Positions 26,104 through 34,689 of a DNA stretch of 48,981 nt are shown piece after piece. A model generated the notes under the pieces. That model worked only from the letters and a program-made list of their open reading frames with translations, was not told the origin of the DNA and did no database searches. A program made the position numbers and the translations under genes. Position 1 is the stretch's first letter; every line of letters starts with the position of its first letter. Origin of the DNA: RH-AL1 sp964243435 (GTDB taxonomy: Bacteria; Pseudomonadota; Alphaproteobacteria; Rhizobiales; Beijerinckiaceae); assembly GCA_964243435.1 (NCBI GenBank), contig CAXTFM010000011.1, forward strand, positions 1 to 48,981. Reading direction: 5' to 3'.

Positions 26104-26855
26104 TCGTCGACGCCCAGGTAGGCTTCGATCACCTTGGGGTCGGCGCGGATCTCCGCCGGGGCGCCCTCGGCGATCTTTTCGCCGAAGCTGATGACGACGA
26201 TGCGGTCGGAGGCGGACATGACGACGTTCATGTTGTGCTCGATCAGCAGGAGGGCGACGCCGCGCGCCCGCAGCCGCTCGATCATGGTGATGACGCCGCG
26301 GGCCTCCTGCGCCACCATGCCGGCGGTCGGCTCGTCCAGAATGAGCAGGCGCGGCTGCAGGCCGAGCGCGCGGGCGATCTCCACCCGGCGCTGGTCGCCG
26401 TAGGGCAGTTCGCCGGGCATGCGGAAGCGGTTGGCGCCGACGCCGACCCAGTCGAGCAGCGCCTCCGCCCGTTCCACCATCGCGCGCCGGTCGCCCCTGT
26501 CCCGTCCGGTCCCGAGCAAGCCGTCGACGACGCCGGAGCGCAACCCCGCGACCTGGCCGATCATGACGTTCTCCAACGCGTTCAGATGCGCGAACAGGCG
26601 GATGTTCTGGAACGTGCGCGCGATGCCCATCCTCGCCAGGCGGTGCGGCCTGGTGCCGGTGATGTCGCGGCCCTCCATCCGCACCCGGCCGCTGTCGGCG
26701 CGCAGGACGCCGGTGATCAGGTTGAACAGCGTGGTCTTGCCGGCGCCGTTCGGCCCGACGACGGACAGGACCTCGCCCGCCGCCACGCCGAAGCTGACCG
26801 CGTTGACGGCCTGCAAGCCGCCGAACCTGCGGCTCAGCCGCTCGACCTCCAGCAT
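26100..26855 (-). CDS. livG: Branched-chain-type ABC transporter ATPase, LivG family
   Basis: The 251-residue ATPase carries Walker A GPNGAGKTT near residue 34, GIARTFQNIRLF as Q-loop, the LivG-type signature LPYGDQRRVEIARAL and Walker B LLILDEPTAGM. It ends with IEAYLGVDD, the usual LivG C-terminus. I use ATG 26855; a GTG at 26861 that overlaps the livJ stop is an alternative two codons upstream. It lies two bases after livJ. Confidence 0.94.
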   Translation of the reverse strand: MLEVERLSRRFGGLQAVNAVSFGVAAGEVLSVVGPNGAGKTTLFNLITGVLRADSGRVRMEGRDITGTRPHRLARMGIARTFQNIRLFAHLNALENVMIGQVAGLRSGVVDGLLGTGRDRGDRRAMVERAEALLDWVGVGANRFRMPGELPYGDQRRVEIARALGLQPRLLILDEPTAGMVAQEARGVITMIERLRARGVALLLIEHNMNVVMSASDRIVVISFGEKIAEGAPAEIRADPKVIEAYLGVDD

Positions 26856-26857
26856 CC

Positions 26858-28030
26858 TCACACGATCGCGTAGGTACCGCGCCCCGTGATCTGGATCACC
26901 ACCACGTGCGGCGTTTGGTTCTCGCCGGTCGGTGGGTTGCGGAAGGTGACGTGGGTTCCGATCGGCGTCGTGATGTCCAGCGCCGCCAGCGCCTCCTGCA
27001 GCTTGGGGCGGGTCGCCGCCCCGGCCTTGGTCAGGGCGCCGGCGATGGCCCACACCGCATCCGCCCCGTAGGTGGCGAAGGAAGTCGCCTCCTGCTTGAA
27101 CGTTTGGGCGTAACCGTCCTTGAAGGCCTTCACCGCCGGCGTCGGCGAGGCGAGGTCCTGCGCCAGCCACGTGAAGCAGTCCTTGATGACGCCGCGCGTG
27201 CCGTCCCAGTACACCGGGTCCTGGAAGGAGCCGAAGCCGGTCATCATCGGGACGCTCAACCCAAGCTCGCGCACCTGGGAGGCGAGCTTCACACCGTCGC
27301 CGGTGGCGGCGGCGATGAACAGGGCGTCGGGGCGCTGGCTGCGCACGGTGGCGAGCTGCGAGGAGAAGTCCTGGTCGCCGGCGCGGAACGCCTCGAAGGC
27401 GACGACCTGGAAGCCCAGCTCCTTGGCCATGCCCTGCGCGGCGCGGGCGTCGCCGCTTTGACCGTCCTGCGTCTGGTCGTACACGATGCCGAGCTTCTTG
27501 AAGCCGATCTTGCCGTGGACCTGGCGCACCAGGGCCGGGATGGCGGTGGCGGATACCGGGTTGACGCGGAAGCTGTAGGGGTTCCAAGCCTTGATCGGGG
27601 CGCCCGAGCCGCCCCCAACCATCGGGACCTGCAACTGTCCGGCGGCGGGAACGGAGGGAACGAAGCCGACGGAGTTCGACGTGCCGACGACGGCAAGCAC
27701 GTCGGCCTGCGAGGCGGCCTGGCGGATCAGCGTGATCGCCTGCTGCGGGTCGTTCGCCTGGTCCTGCACGGTGATGGCGAGACGGTAGGTGGTGCCGCCG
27801 ACATCGATGCCGGTCGCGTTCAGCTGGTTGACGGCGTACTGCCCGCCGTCGCGGACGCGCTGCCCGTAGGCCGACGACGGCCCGGTGATCGACTGGATGC
27901 TGGCCAGGCGCAGCGTCGCCGGCTGCGCGCGGACCAGAACCGCCGGAGCGGCAAGGCTCAGCGCGCCGCCGGCGGCGAGCCGCCCGAACGCGCGCCGCCC
28001 GAGGGCGAGGGAGGTGGTCGTGTCATTCAT
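26858..28030 (-). CDS. livJ: Periplasmic ligand-binding protein of a Liv-type ABC transporter
   Basis: The 390-residue binding protein starts with a signal peptide containing GRRAFGRLAAGGALSLA, resembling a twin-arginine signal, and continues into a LivJ/AmiC-type two-lobe fold (LASIQSITGPSSAYGQRV, then LADVLAVVGTSNS-like core segments). It delivers the substrate to LivHM-FG. As the first gene of the ten-gene run, it gives the run its likely promoter upstream of 28030, though none could be picked out. The ligand is unknown; downstream enzymes suggest a cyclic ureide, hydantoin or amide. Confidence 0.92.
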   Translation of the reverse strand: MNDTTTSLALGRRAFGRLAAGGALSLAAPAVLVRAQPATLRLASIQSITGPSSAYGQRVRDGGQYAVNQLNATGIDVGGTTYRLAITVQDQANDPQQAITLIRQAASQADVLAVVGTSNSVGFVPSVPAAGQLQVPMVGGGSGAPIKAWNPYSFRVNPVSATAIPALVRQVHGKIGFKKLGIVYDQTQDGQSGDARAAQGMAKELGFQVVAFEAFRAGDQDFSSQLATVRSQRPDALFIAAATGDGVKLASQVRELGLSVPMMTGFGSFQDPVYWDGTRGVIKDCFTWLAQDLASPTPAVKAFKDGYAQTFKQEATSFATYGADAVWAIAGALTKAGAATRPKLQEALAALDITTPIGTHVTFRNPPTGENQTPHVVVIQITGRGTYAIV

Positions 28031-28406
28031 GGTCGCATCCAGGTGTCGGCGTGGCCGCGGTTTTGAACAGCGGGGCAGGGCGGGAGCGGGGCTTTGGGGC
28101 GGGCGGACGCGTCGATGAGCGATCCTTGTCCGGCGCCGGTCGTGAGCTTGGCGCGCCTTGCCCGACGACGCGCTTGCCCCGCAAGGCGGAACCGTCGGCC
28201 TGCAGGCCGAACGGTGTCGCGACGCCGTCGCCCCGGATCGGCAGATCGATGGAAGGCCGCTTCGCAATCATTTGACCAAAAGGCGTTCCAACCCGTCGAC
28301 ATCCGTCCCGCTTCGCCGGTCTGAGGCGGGCGCGTCGCGGCAAGATGCGCGCCATCGCGGGTCGCGGCAATGCCGAGCGTCCTCGCAGCAGGGAAGCCTG
28401 CAGCGA

Positions 28407-28547
28407 TCAGGACCGGGCGATGTCGGTGATCGCCTCTGCGGTCGTCAACTTCCGCCGGGGCTCCCTGACGATGATGACGGGCAGGCACTTGTTGTCGCCG
28501 TGACCGATGTACGTTCGGGTGTTCGTGACCCGGACGACCTCGCCCAT
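28407..28547 (-). CDS. Possible 46-residue hypothetical protein
   Basis: A short frame begins MGEVVRVTNTRTYIGHGD and ends TTAEAITDIARS. I do not recognise it. Nearly all its third codon positions are G or C, in contrast to the neighbouring frames, and AAGGGTGG stands five bases before the ATG. It could equally be the remnant 3' end of a lost gene. It lies in the 770-base space between the dimethylformamidase-like gene and livJ; elsewhere in that space (28031-28406 and 28548-28800) I see no convincing gene, only the likely promoter area of the liv operon. Confidence 0.4.
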   Translation of the reverse strand: MGEVVRVTNTRTYIGHGDNKCLPVIIVREPRRKLTTAEAITDIARS

Positions 28548-28800
28548 ATCGACCACCCTTCGCTGGTCGGCGGCCAAGCGGTCGGTCCCGAAGCGTCCAC
28601 GATCGTCGGCCGCGGCAGGTCGAGGCATCACCAGCATCCACGCGCCGAGGCGCCATGCCCCTCCCGTGGCGTCAGCCGGCAAGCCCGGCCGCGATGGTGC
28701 GACGGCCTGCGCGAAGTGCGGGTACGCGACCGCTGCCGCTCGATCGCGGCGTTTTGAAGGTGCAGGTCGATGAGTGTTCTCGCCCTTGCGGCGCCCCGCG

Positions 28801-30978
28801 TCACGTCGAGAAGCGGCGCACGACGTTCTCGAGGAGGCGCGAGATCTGTCCCTGGAAGGCACCGTCCTGCCACAGGCTGCCGCAGAAGGTGATGGAGCCG
28901 ACCGAGAACACCGCACCGCCGCCCGGCGTTTCGAAGTAGACGATCTCGCCGCGCTTGAGTTCGTCAGGCTCCTCGCCCGAGACGGTCGCGATGTGGGACA
29001 GGAGTTCCTCCGGAACCGTCACGAAGGAGGGCGGCGGGTCCTCCGACACGGCGAGGATCGCTGCCCCTTCGGGCGTGCCGAGGTCGAAGTCGGCGCGGTC
29101 GAGCTCGAAGCCGGCGGCGCCGCCGCCCGAAAGACCGTAGCCGCCGAGCGTGTCGCCCTCGACCCCCTCGAAGATCCAGGCGTTTTCGGGCGCCTGGGAC
29201 GCGGGCAGGCGGCGGTAATGGGTGCCCTCGAACAGGCCCTGGCCCGAGAAGCCGACGCCGACCAGCATCTGCGGCGGGCGACGGTTGCGCCGCCACAACC
29301 CGCCGAGCTGACCGTCGAAGGCGTTGTGGTACTCGCCCGGCTCCGCCTCCCAGGCGCGAATGCCGCCTTCCGCCCGGCGGATCTCGATGACGCCGGGCAT
29401 GGCGGGATGGCGGGCGATGCGCCAATAGAAGCCGTTGCCGCCGAGGTAGGCCAGGCGACCGCCGCGCCCGGTAAAGGCGGCGAGGGCGTCGAGGGTGCCG
29501 GACGTGTGGTATTCCGGATGTGATCCCGTCAGGACGCAGCGGTAGGGCGCGATCAGCTCGACGCCCTCGTCGTCGAGATCCTCGTCGGTGACGACGTCGA
29601 AGGCGATGCCCTTCGCCTCCAGCCAGGCGAGCAGGTGCGTGTCGGCGGGATAATGGCGCAGCCCCGAGCCTTTCGGGTCGTCGAAGGTCAGGAAGCCCGG
29701 CCGCATCGTCAGGATCGGGCGCAGCCGGGAGGAGAAGGCGACGCCGCTGCCGTCGGCGTGGCGGTTGTAGGTCGAACGGCAATAGCAGGGATAGTCGTCG
29801 GGGTTGTAGGGCGAAGCGCGCCAGGCCTCGGCGCGGGCACGGAACGCGTCGTCGAAGTTGCCGCGGGCGTGGTTGGCGTAGGCTTGGTAGGTGAAGGTCG
29901 AGGCCAGGAAGGCGACGCCCGGACGCGGACCCTGTCGCGGGGGCAGGACGTAGAAGGGCAGCCGATCCTCGCCCCCAGTGCAGCTGAGGTGCAGGCAATA
30001 GGCGCCGCTTGCGAGGTCGGTGGGCACCGCGAAGTCGAAATCGGCGCTCCAGCGGCAGTCGTCGAGGTCGTCGTCGTGGAAGTGGACGGCGGCGTAGTCC
30101 GCCGGCGCGTGCCGGAAGCAGGTTTCCCGGCCGCTCCACACCGCGCCGACGACGCCGCGCGTCGGCAGGTTGACGAAGCGGCCGTGGCATCCTTGCGGCC
30201 CGGTGTCGACCATGCTCGTGCCGCCGATGTCGCGCGAAAAGTCCCATGCGGCGTGCACGGGCGCGTCCGCCGGCAGACGCGCCGGGTCCGGCCACGCCGC
30301 GAAGGTGCCGGGCAGGATGGCCGGCGCCTCGATCTTGCCGTTGAAGTGCCGGGCCGGGGCGGCGCACCCTTCGGCGCCGATCAGCACCGTGCCGGACGAG
30401 GGCAGCACCAACCGGTCCGCCCGCGCCCGGACGAGCGCGGGCGGGTCGCCGTCGAGGGAGGCTTGGCCGAGGACCAGCGCTCCCGTCGCCGGGTCGGCGG
30501 ACAGCCACACGCGATACCAGCGGCGCATGCGCAACATCGTACCGGTCGCCAGCGACGCTTCCCCACCGGGCCAGGCGAGGCGGGCGGCGGCACCCTGTCG
30601 GCCGACCGAGAGCGCGACCGTGCAGTCGCCCTCGTCGCTAAGCACGGCGCGGGCCTCGCCAGGGCGGGCCATCCACACGAGGGCCGTCCAGGTGCAGGCC
30701 TGCTCCGGCCGCCGCCGCGGGCCGGCCTCCGCGCACCCGTGGGAGCCGGCGCGGACGGGCTGGCGCCGGCCATCGAACGTACGGTCGAAGCGCTCCGCCA
30801 AGTCGACGAGGCGCAGGCCGGGGCCGTCGGGGTTGGGGTCGCCGGAGATCACGCGCTCCAGGCGGGCGCGGTAGCGGCCGCCGTCCCGCAGGCTGACGTG
30901 CACCGACAGGGTGCCGCCGGGTCGGGTGGAGAAGCGGCCGAGGTAGCCCGTCACCGGCAGTTCCCGCGCGTCCGTCAT
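28801..30978 (-). CDS. N,N-dimethylformamidase large-subunit homologue
   Basis: The 725-residue protein matches the large subunit of N,N-dimethylformamidase, an iron enzyme that hydrolyses small amides. An N-terminal beta-rich part, with a LamG-like region near residues 95-220, precedes the catalytic domain. The iron site of the Paracoccus enzyme uses two tyrosines and a glutamate; here the spacing fits Y364 or Y367 (TFTYQAYANH), Y404 (STYNRH) and E489 (GSHPEYHTSG). No gene for the small subunit is visible on either side. It is transcribed towards the liv operon and lies 53 bases downstream of the symporter gene. The natural amide substrate is unknown. Confidence 0.85.
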   Translation of the reverse strand: MTDARELPVTGYLGRFSTRPGGTLSVHVSLRDGGRYRARLERVISGDPNPDGPGLRLVDLAERFDRTFDGRRQPVRAGSHGCAEAGPRRRPEQACTWTALVWMARPGEARAVLSDEGDCTVALSVGRQGAAARLAWPGGEASLATGTMLRMRRWYRVWLSADPATGALVLGQASLDGDPPALVRARADRLVLPSSGTVLIGAEGCAAPARHFNGKIEAPAILPGTFAAWPDPARLPADAPVHAAWDFSRDIGGTSMVDTGPQGCHGRFVNLPTRGVVGAVWSGRETCFRHAPADYAAVHFHDDDLDDCRWSADFDFAVPTDLASGAYCLHLSCTGGEDRLPFYVLPPRQGPRPGVAFLASTFTYQAYANHARGNFDDAFRARAEAWRASPYNPDDYPCYCRSTYNRHADGSGVAFSSRLRPILTMRPGFLTFDDPKGSGLRHYPADTHLLAWLEAKGIAFDVVTDEDLDDEGVELIAPYRCVLTGSHPEYHTSGTLDALAAFTGRGGRLAYLGGNGFYWRIARHPAMPGVIEIRRAEGGIRAWEAEPGEYHNAFDGQLGGLWRRNRRPPQMLVGVGFSGQGLFEGTHYRRLPASQAPENAWIFEGVEGDTLGGYGLSGGGAAGFELDRADFDLGTPEGAAILAVSEDPPPSFVTVPEELLSHIATVSGEEPDELKRGEIVYFETPGGGAVFSVGSITFCGSLWQDGAFQGQISRLLENVVRRFST

Positions 30979-31031
30979 GCCCTCGCTCCGTTGTCGCGCC
31001 GATGCCGCGCCCGCGCCGCCGGGTCAGAGTG

Positions 31032-32483
31032 TCAGGACGCTGCGGGCCGCGCTTCGGCCGCGTGGTCCAACCTTCCCGCCAGCGTTTCGGTCCGCTCGAC
31101 CATGGGAACGTAGGCGACCCCGCGGGGGAACAGCTTGCTGCCGACGACGACGATGGCGGCGTTGCAGGCGAGGCAGACGAAGCCGATGTTCACGTGGCCG
31201 AGGCTGGCGCCGGCTGCGTTCAGGGACAGGGCGAGAACATCGGCGACGACGATGCCGGCAAGGATCGCGTTGGGGTTGACCCTGCGGGCGAACAGGATCG
31301 CGAAGACGCCCGGGAAGAACTGGCTGAATCCGTAATAGGCGGTGTTGATGAGGTTCACCATCAGGGTCGGGGCGACCAGGGTCAGCAGGATGGACATGGC
31401 GAGGTAGGCGACGATGACGACCTGCGCGCCGCGCTTCTGCTGCGCCTCGGGGATGCTGCGCAGCATGTTGCGCGAGACGATGGGACCGATGGCGAGGCTG
31501 ATGCCCGCCAGCACGATCAGGCCGGACAGGGTCGCGCCGGCGGCGACGAGGCCGATGAGCCAGCCGGGAAGCAGCTGGACCACGGCCGCCATCAGCGCCT
31601 CGTTGGGGGAATGGAGGCCGGGGGCGTGGTCCAGGCTGTAGTAGGCCGCGACCACCAGGAACGGAAACATCAGCATGTAGAGCGGCATGGCGATCTGCGT
31701 CCGCCGGATGGTCTGCTCCGACCGCGCCGTGAACAGGACCTGCATCGAGAACGGCAGCATGTAGAAGCCCAGCGCCTGGCTGAAGATGGTGGTCATGGCG
31801 AAGGTCTGCTCGGGCCCGGTCATGCGGCTCGGCACGTGCCGGCTGGCTTCCTGAAAGATGGGCGCGATGCCCTCCGCCGAGGCGGCGGCGACGCCGCTCA
31901 CGACGATGGCAAGGATCATCAGGATGTCCTTCAAGATGGCGACGTAGGCCGGCGCCCGGATCCCGGCGACGGCGACATAGGCGAAGGCCAGCGCGGCGGA
32001 CACGCAGACGAGCAGGACGGGGCTGACGTGCCAGCCGAGCGCGTTCAGCGCCACGATCAGCCCGGTGAACTGCAACTGCCCCCACGGCACGAGGAAGATG
32101 ATCGCGCTGACCGTCACGGTCAGCTCCAGCGCGCGCGACTTGAAGTGCCCCTTGAAAAGGTCCGGCAGGGTCACCGCGTCGTAGGCCTGCCCGGCGCGCC
32201 AGATGAGCGGGTTCAGGAAGTAGCCGACGGGATAGGCCAGCAGGACGTAGCCGAGGAACCAGATGCCGTAGGCGGGACCCTTGGCGTAGATTCCGCCGGG
32301 GAAGCCGATCATCGTGCCGATGCTGTAGATTTCCCCCGCGGCGAGGAAGAACAGGAGCAGTCCGCCGAACTGCCCCGACGCGATCACGTATTGCTTGATG
32401 TCGCCGCTGCCGTGGCCGCGACTGCTCGCCAGCGCGATCACGAGGGAACCGAGGATCAGGAGGAGGAAGACGGCTGTTGCCAT
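31032..32483 (-). CDS. Sodium:solute symporter family transporter
   Basis: The 483-residue inner-membrane protein has about thirteen hydrophobic helices and features of the SSS family, such as FLAAGEIYSIGTMIGFPGG near residue 48, GIRAPAYVAILKD near 180 and the Na+-site helix LIVLAGISLAIGP near 350. It would import a small organic solute with sodium. ATG 32483 lies after GGGTGCCCC without a strong ribosome-binding site. A DUF3311 gene directly upstream is its usual small partner. The adjacent amidase gene suggests an amide or acid as cargo. Confidence 0.92.
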   Translation of the reverse strand: MATAVFLLLILGSLVIALASSRGHGSGDIKQYVIASGQFGGLLLFFLAAGEIYSIGTMIGFPGGIYAKGPAYGIWFLGYVLLAYPVGYFLNPLIWRAGQAYDAVTLPDLFKGHFKSRALELTVTVSAIIFLVPWGQLQFTGLIVALNALGWHVSPVLLVCVSAALAFAYVAVAGIRAPAYVAILKDILMILAIVVSGVAAASAEGIAPIFQEASRHVPSRMTGPEQTFAMTTIFSQALGFYMLPFSMQVLFTARSEQTIRRTQIAMPLYMLMFPFLVVAAYYSLDHAPGLHSPNEALMAAVVQLLPGWLIGLVAAGATLSGLIVLAGISLAIGPIVSRNMLRSIPEAQQKRGAQVVIVAYLAMSILLTLVAPTLMVNLINTAYYGFSQFFPGVFAILFARRVNPNAILAGIVVADVLALSLNAAGASLGHVNIGFVCLACNAAIVVVGSKLFPRGVAYVPMVERTETLAGRLDHAAEARPAAS

Positions 32484-32535
32484 CGGGGCACCCTTCGAGC
32501 GGCGGTGAAGGCGGGACGCTGCAGGACGCGTGCGG

Positions 32536-32760
32536 TCACCCCGCCTCGCCGCGGCGCCGCGCGCCGGCCCCATCCCGGCGCTCGCGGTCGAACAGCAGCC
32601 AGCACGTCATCAGGCAAGCAAAGGTCAGGATGAACCAGGCGAAGACCCAGATGTAGACGAACGGCATGCCGAGCACCGTGACCTCGACGTTATTCGCCCA
32701 CGGCAGCATCAGGTCGACGGCGACGAAGGGCACGACGAGTCCGATGATTACCCTGCCCAT
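32536..32760 (-). CDS. DUF3311 small membrane protein, symporter partner
   Basis: The 74-residue protein has two membrane helices (IIGLVVPFVAVDLMLPW and FVYIWVFAWFILTFACLM) joined by a short loop, and a basic C-terminal tail. DUF3311 proteins are commonly encoded just ahead of sodium:solute symporters and probably act as accessory subunits. GGAGGACGCG precedes ATG 32760. It is 52 bases upstream of the symporter gene. Confidence 0.88.
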   Translation of the reverse strand: MGRVIIGLVVPFVAVDLMLPWANNVEVTVLGMPFVYIWVFAWFILTFACLMTCWLLFDRERRDGAGARRRGEAG

Positions 32761-33021
32761 CGCGTCCTCCGCCGACCATGGCTTCAAGCCGTCCTGCTAT
32801 GCATCTCGCGTTCCGCGCCGGCCAAAACCTGACGCCAGGGCCTGGTGAGTTGCGAAAACTTCGCGGGGCAAAGGCGTGCAGGACCGGTGGCGAGGCGCGA
32901 TGCCCCATGACGCACCACCGTACCCGAACCTGCAGATCGCTCGTCGGCGGCGCCGCGGACGCCACCGGCGGTGGTCACCACGTACGGTCGGCTACGATCG
33001 CCAACAAGCCGCCGTGCTGAT

Positions 33022-33039
33022 CTGGCCGGAACCGGCCAG
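33022..33039. repeat. Perfect 8-base inverted repeat
   Basis: CTGGCCGG (33022-33029) and CCGGCCAG (33032-33039) are separated by AA. It lies in the 352-base space 32761-33112 between the flavoprotein stop and the DUF3311 start, which otherwise holds no gene I can see. The two-base centre suits a protein-binding site; as a hairpin it lacks a T run. Either an operator for the DUF3311-symporter unit or a weak terminator after the flavoprotein gene is possible. Confidence 0.45.
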
Positions 33040-33112
33040 TCCGCGTCCGATCACTCGTCGGGAGGAACTGCCGATCACCTCGACCGACGAGGCGCCGCGC
33101 CGGTCTCGCCCC

Positions 33113-34612
33113 TCAACCGCTGTGCGCTGCCGCGCCGTAGCCCGCCCGTCGTCCGAACACGGCGCCCGACGTGAGGCCCGAGCCGCCGGGGTAGCCGTTG
33201 AAGAACACGCCGCCCACCATCTCGCCGCAGGCGAAGAGCCCGGGGATCGCGCGCCCGTCCTCGCCCATCACCGCGCCCGACGTGTCGACCTCGACGCCGC
33301 CGTAGGTGAAGGTGATGCCGCCCGTCACCGGATACGCCTTGAACGGCGCGGTATCGAGCTTCTGCGCCCAGTTCGAGCGCGGCGGGTTCAGCCCGCGTGC
33401 CGTTCTGCCGTCCTTCACCGTGGGATCGAAGGGCGTCGCCTCGTCGACCGCCGCGTTGAAGGCGTCCACCGTTGCGCGGGCGGCGGCGTGGTCGTCGAGT
33501 CCATCGAGCTTGTCGAGCAACGCGTCGATCGTGTCGGCTTCGACGAAGTGCGCTTCCTGCACCTTGTACTCGCTGTAGAGCAGGTGATCGACCTTGGCGT
33601 CGAAGATCTGGAAGGCGATCCCCTTCGGCTGCTCCAGGATCGAGCGGCCGAACTGCGCGTAGGTGTAGTTGCGGAAGTCCTTGCCCTCGTCGACGAAGCG
33701 GTGCCCGTCCGCGTTGATCATCACGCCGAGGAAGTAGCAGATCTTGCGGTAGTGCTTGCGCTCGATGTGCGGGATGTCGAGGTTGCCGTTCTCGGGCGTG
33801 TAAAGGTCCATGGGGGTGGCGTGGCAGCCCTCGTAAACGCCGTGCGCCCTGGCGCCGAGCGCGAAGGCCATTTCCAGCCCGTCGCCGGTGTTGTGCGGCG
33901 TGCCGCGCACCACGGCGCGGTCCATGCCGCGGCCGAGATGCTTGGTCCGCAGCGCCTTGTTGGAGCCAAAGCCGCCCGAGGCGAGCACCACGGCACCCGC
34001 CCGGAACGTCCGGGTTTCGCCCTGGCCGCTGCGCGTCCGGACGCCCGACACGCGCCCGCCCTCGACGACGAGGCCGGTGGCGGCGCAGTCGTAGACGATC
34101 GTGCCGCCGCGTCCGGTGAAGGCGTTCCGCTCGGCTTCGGCGAGACCGAAGCCCTCGTCCTTGGCGGCGAGCGTCAGCCCGCCCCAGAACACGAAGCGGC
34201 CGTCCTTCTCGAAGGACTGGCGCGCGTAGATCGGCTCGAACTTGATGCCCTTGGTCGACATCCATTGCAGGGTCGGCAGCGACTCGTCGATGAGCGCCCG
34301 CTGCTCGGGGCTGAGCGGGCGACCGTCGTTGAAGCCGAGCAGGTCGCCGGCGAACTTTTCGCGCGTGTAGCTGCCGAAGTCGGTGCGTTGGAGGCGCGGG
34401 TCGTCGGGGTCCGCCAGCAGGGGCAGGAGGTCGGCGTTGCCATCGTAGGCGAAGCGCATGGCGCCCGCCGTGTAGGCGGTGTTGCCGCTGGCGAGGTCCG
34501 GAGGCGCCTTCTCGATCACCAGGACCGCGCGGCCCTTTTCCTCGGCGGCGAGGGCGGCGCACAGCGCGGCGTTGCCCGACCCGACGACAACGATGTCCCA
34601 AACCTCGCGCAC
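33113..34612 (-). CDS. FAD-dependent dehydrogenase, tricarballylate dehydrogenase (TcuA)-like
   Basis: The 499-residue flavoprotein is of the fumarate reductase/succinate dehydrogenase type. The FAD-binding fingerprint VVVGSGNAALCAAL lies at residues about 8-21, GGITFTYGGVEVDTSG gives the C-terminal substrate loop, and FACGEMVGGVFFNGYPGGSGL the final FAD-contact region. Overall it looks like TcuA, which oxidises tricarballylate to cis-aconitate. The tcuB and tcuC partners are absent. GTG 34612 is chosen because GGGAGGA stands five bases ahead; the frame continues upstream into the operator region. It is divergent from a GntR regulator, which probably controls it. Confidence 0.86.
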   Translation of the reverse strand: MREVWDIVVVGSGNAALCAALAAEEKGRAVLVIEKAPPDLASGNTAYTAGAMRFAYDGNADLLPLLADPDDPRLQRTDFGSYTREKFAGDLLGFNDGRPLSPEQRALIDESLPTLQWMSTKGIKFEPIYARQSFEKDGRFVFWGGLTLAAKDEGFGLAEAERNAFTGRGGTIVYDCAATGLVVEGGRVSGVRTRSGQGETRTFRAGAVVLASGGFGSNKALRTKHLGRGMDRAVVRGTPHNTGDGLEMAFALGARAHGVYEGCHATPMDLYTPENGNLDIPHIERKHYRKICYFLGVMINADGHRFVDEGKDFRNYTYAQFGRSILEQPKGIAFQIFDAKVDHLLYSEYKVQEAHFVEADTIDALLDKLDGLDDHAAARATVDAFNAAVDEATPFDPTVKDGRTARGLNPPRSNWAQKLDTAPFKAYPVTGGITFTYGGVEVDTSGAVMGEDGRAIPGLFACGEMVGGVFFNGYPGGSGLTSGAVFGRRAGYGAAAHSG

Positions 34613-34643
34613 GGCGATCCTCCCTGAAGCTGCATCGTCATTA

Positions 34644-34669
34644 CCTTTGTATACGATGACATGCAAAGG
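34644..34669. promoter_or_regulatory. Candidate GntR/FCD operator
   Basis: CCTTTGTAT (34644-34652) and ATGCAAAGG (34661-34669) form an inverted repeat with one mismatch and an eight-base spacer. Inside it, TTGTATACGA (34647-34656) is close to the TTGTATACAA type of site bound by GntR regulators of the FCD subgroup. It stands midway between the divergent flavoprotein and GntR genes, so it could control both. Confidence 0.55.
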
Positions 34670-34689
34670 CGTTCGCGGCAGAAGACGGC

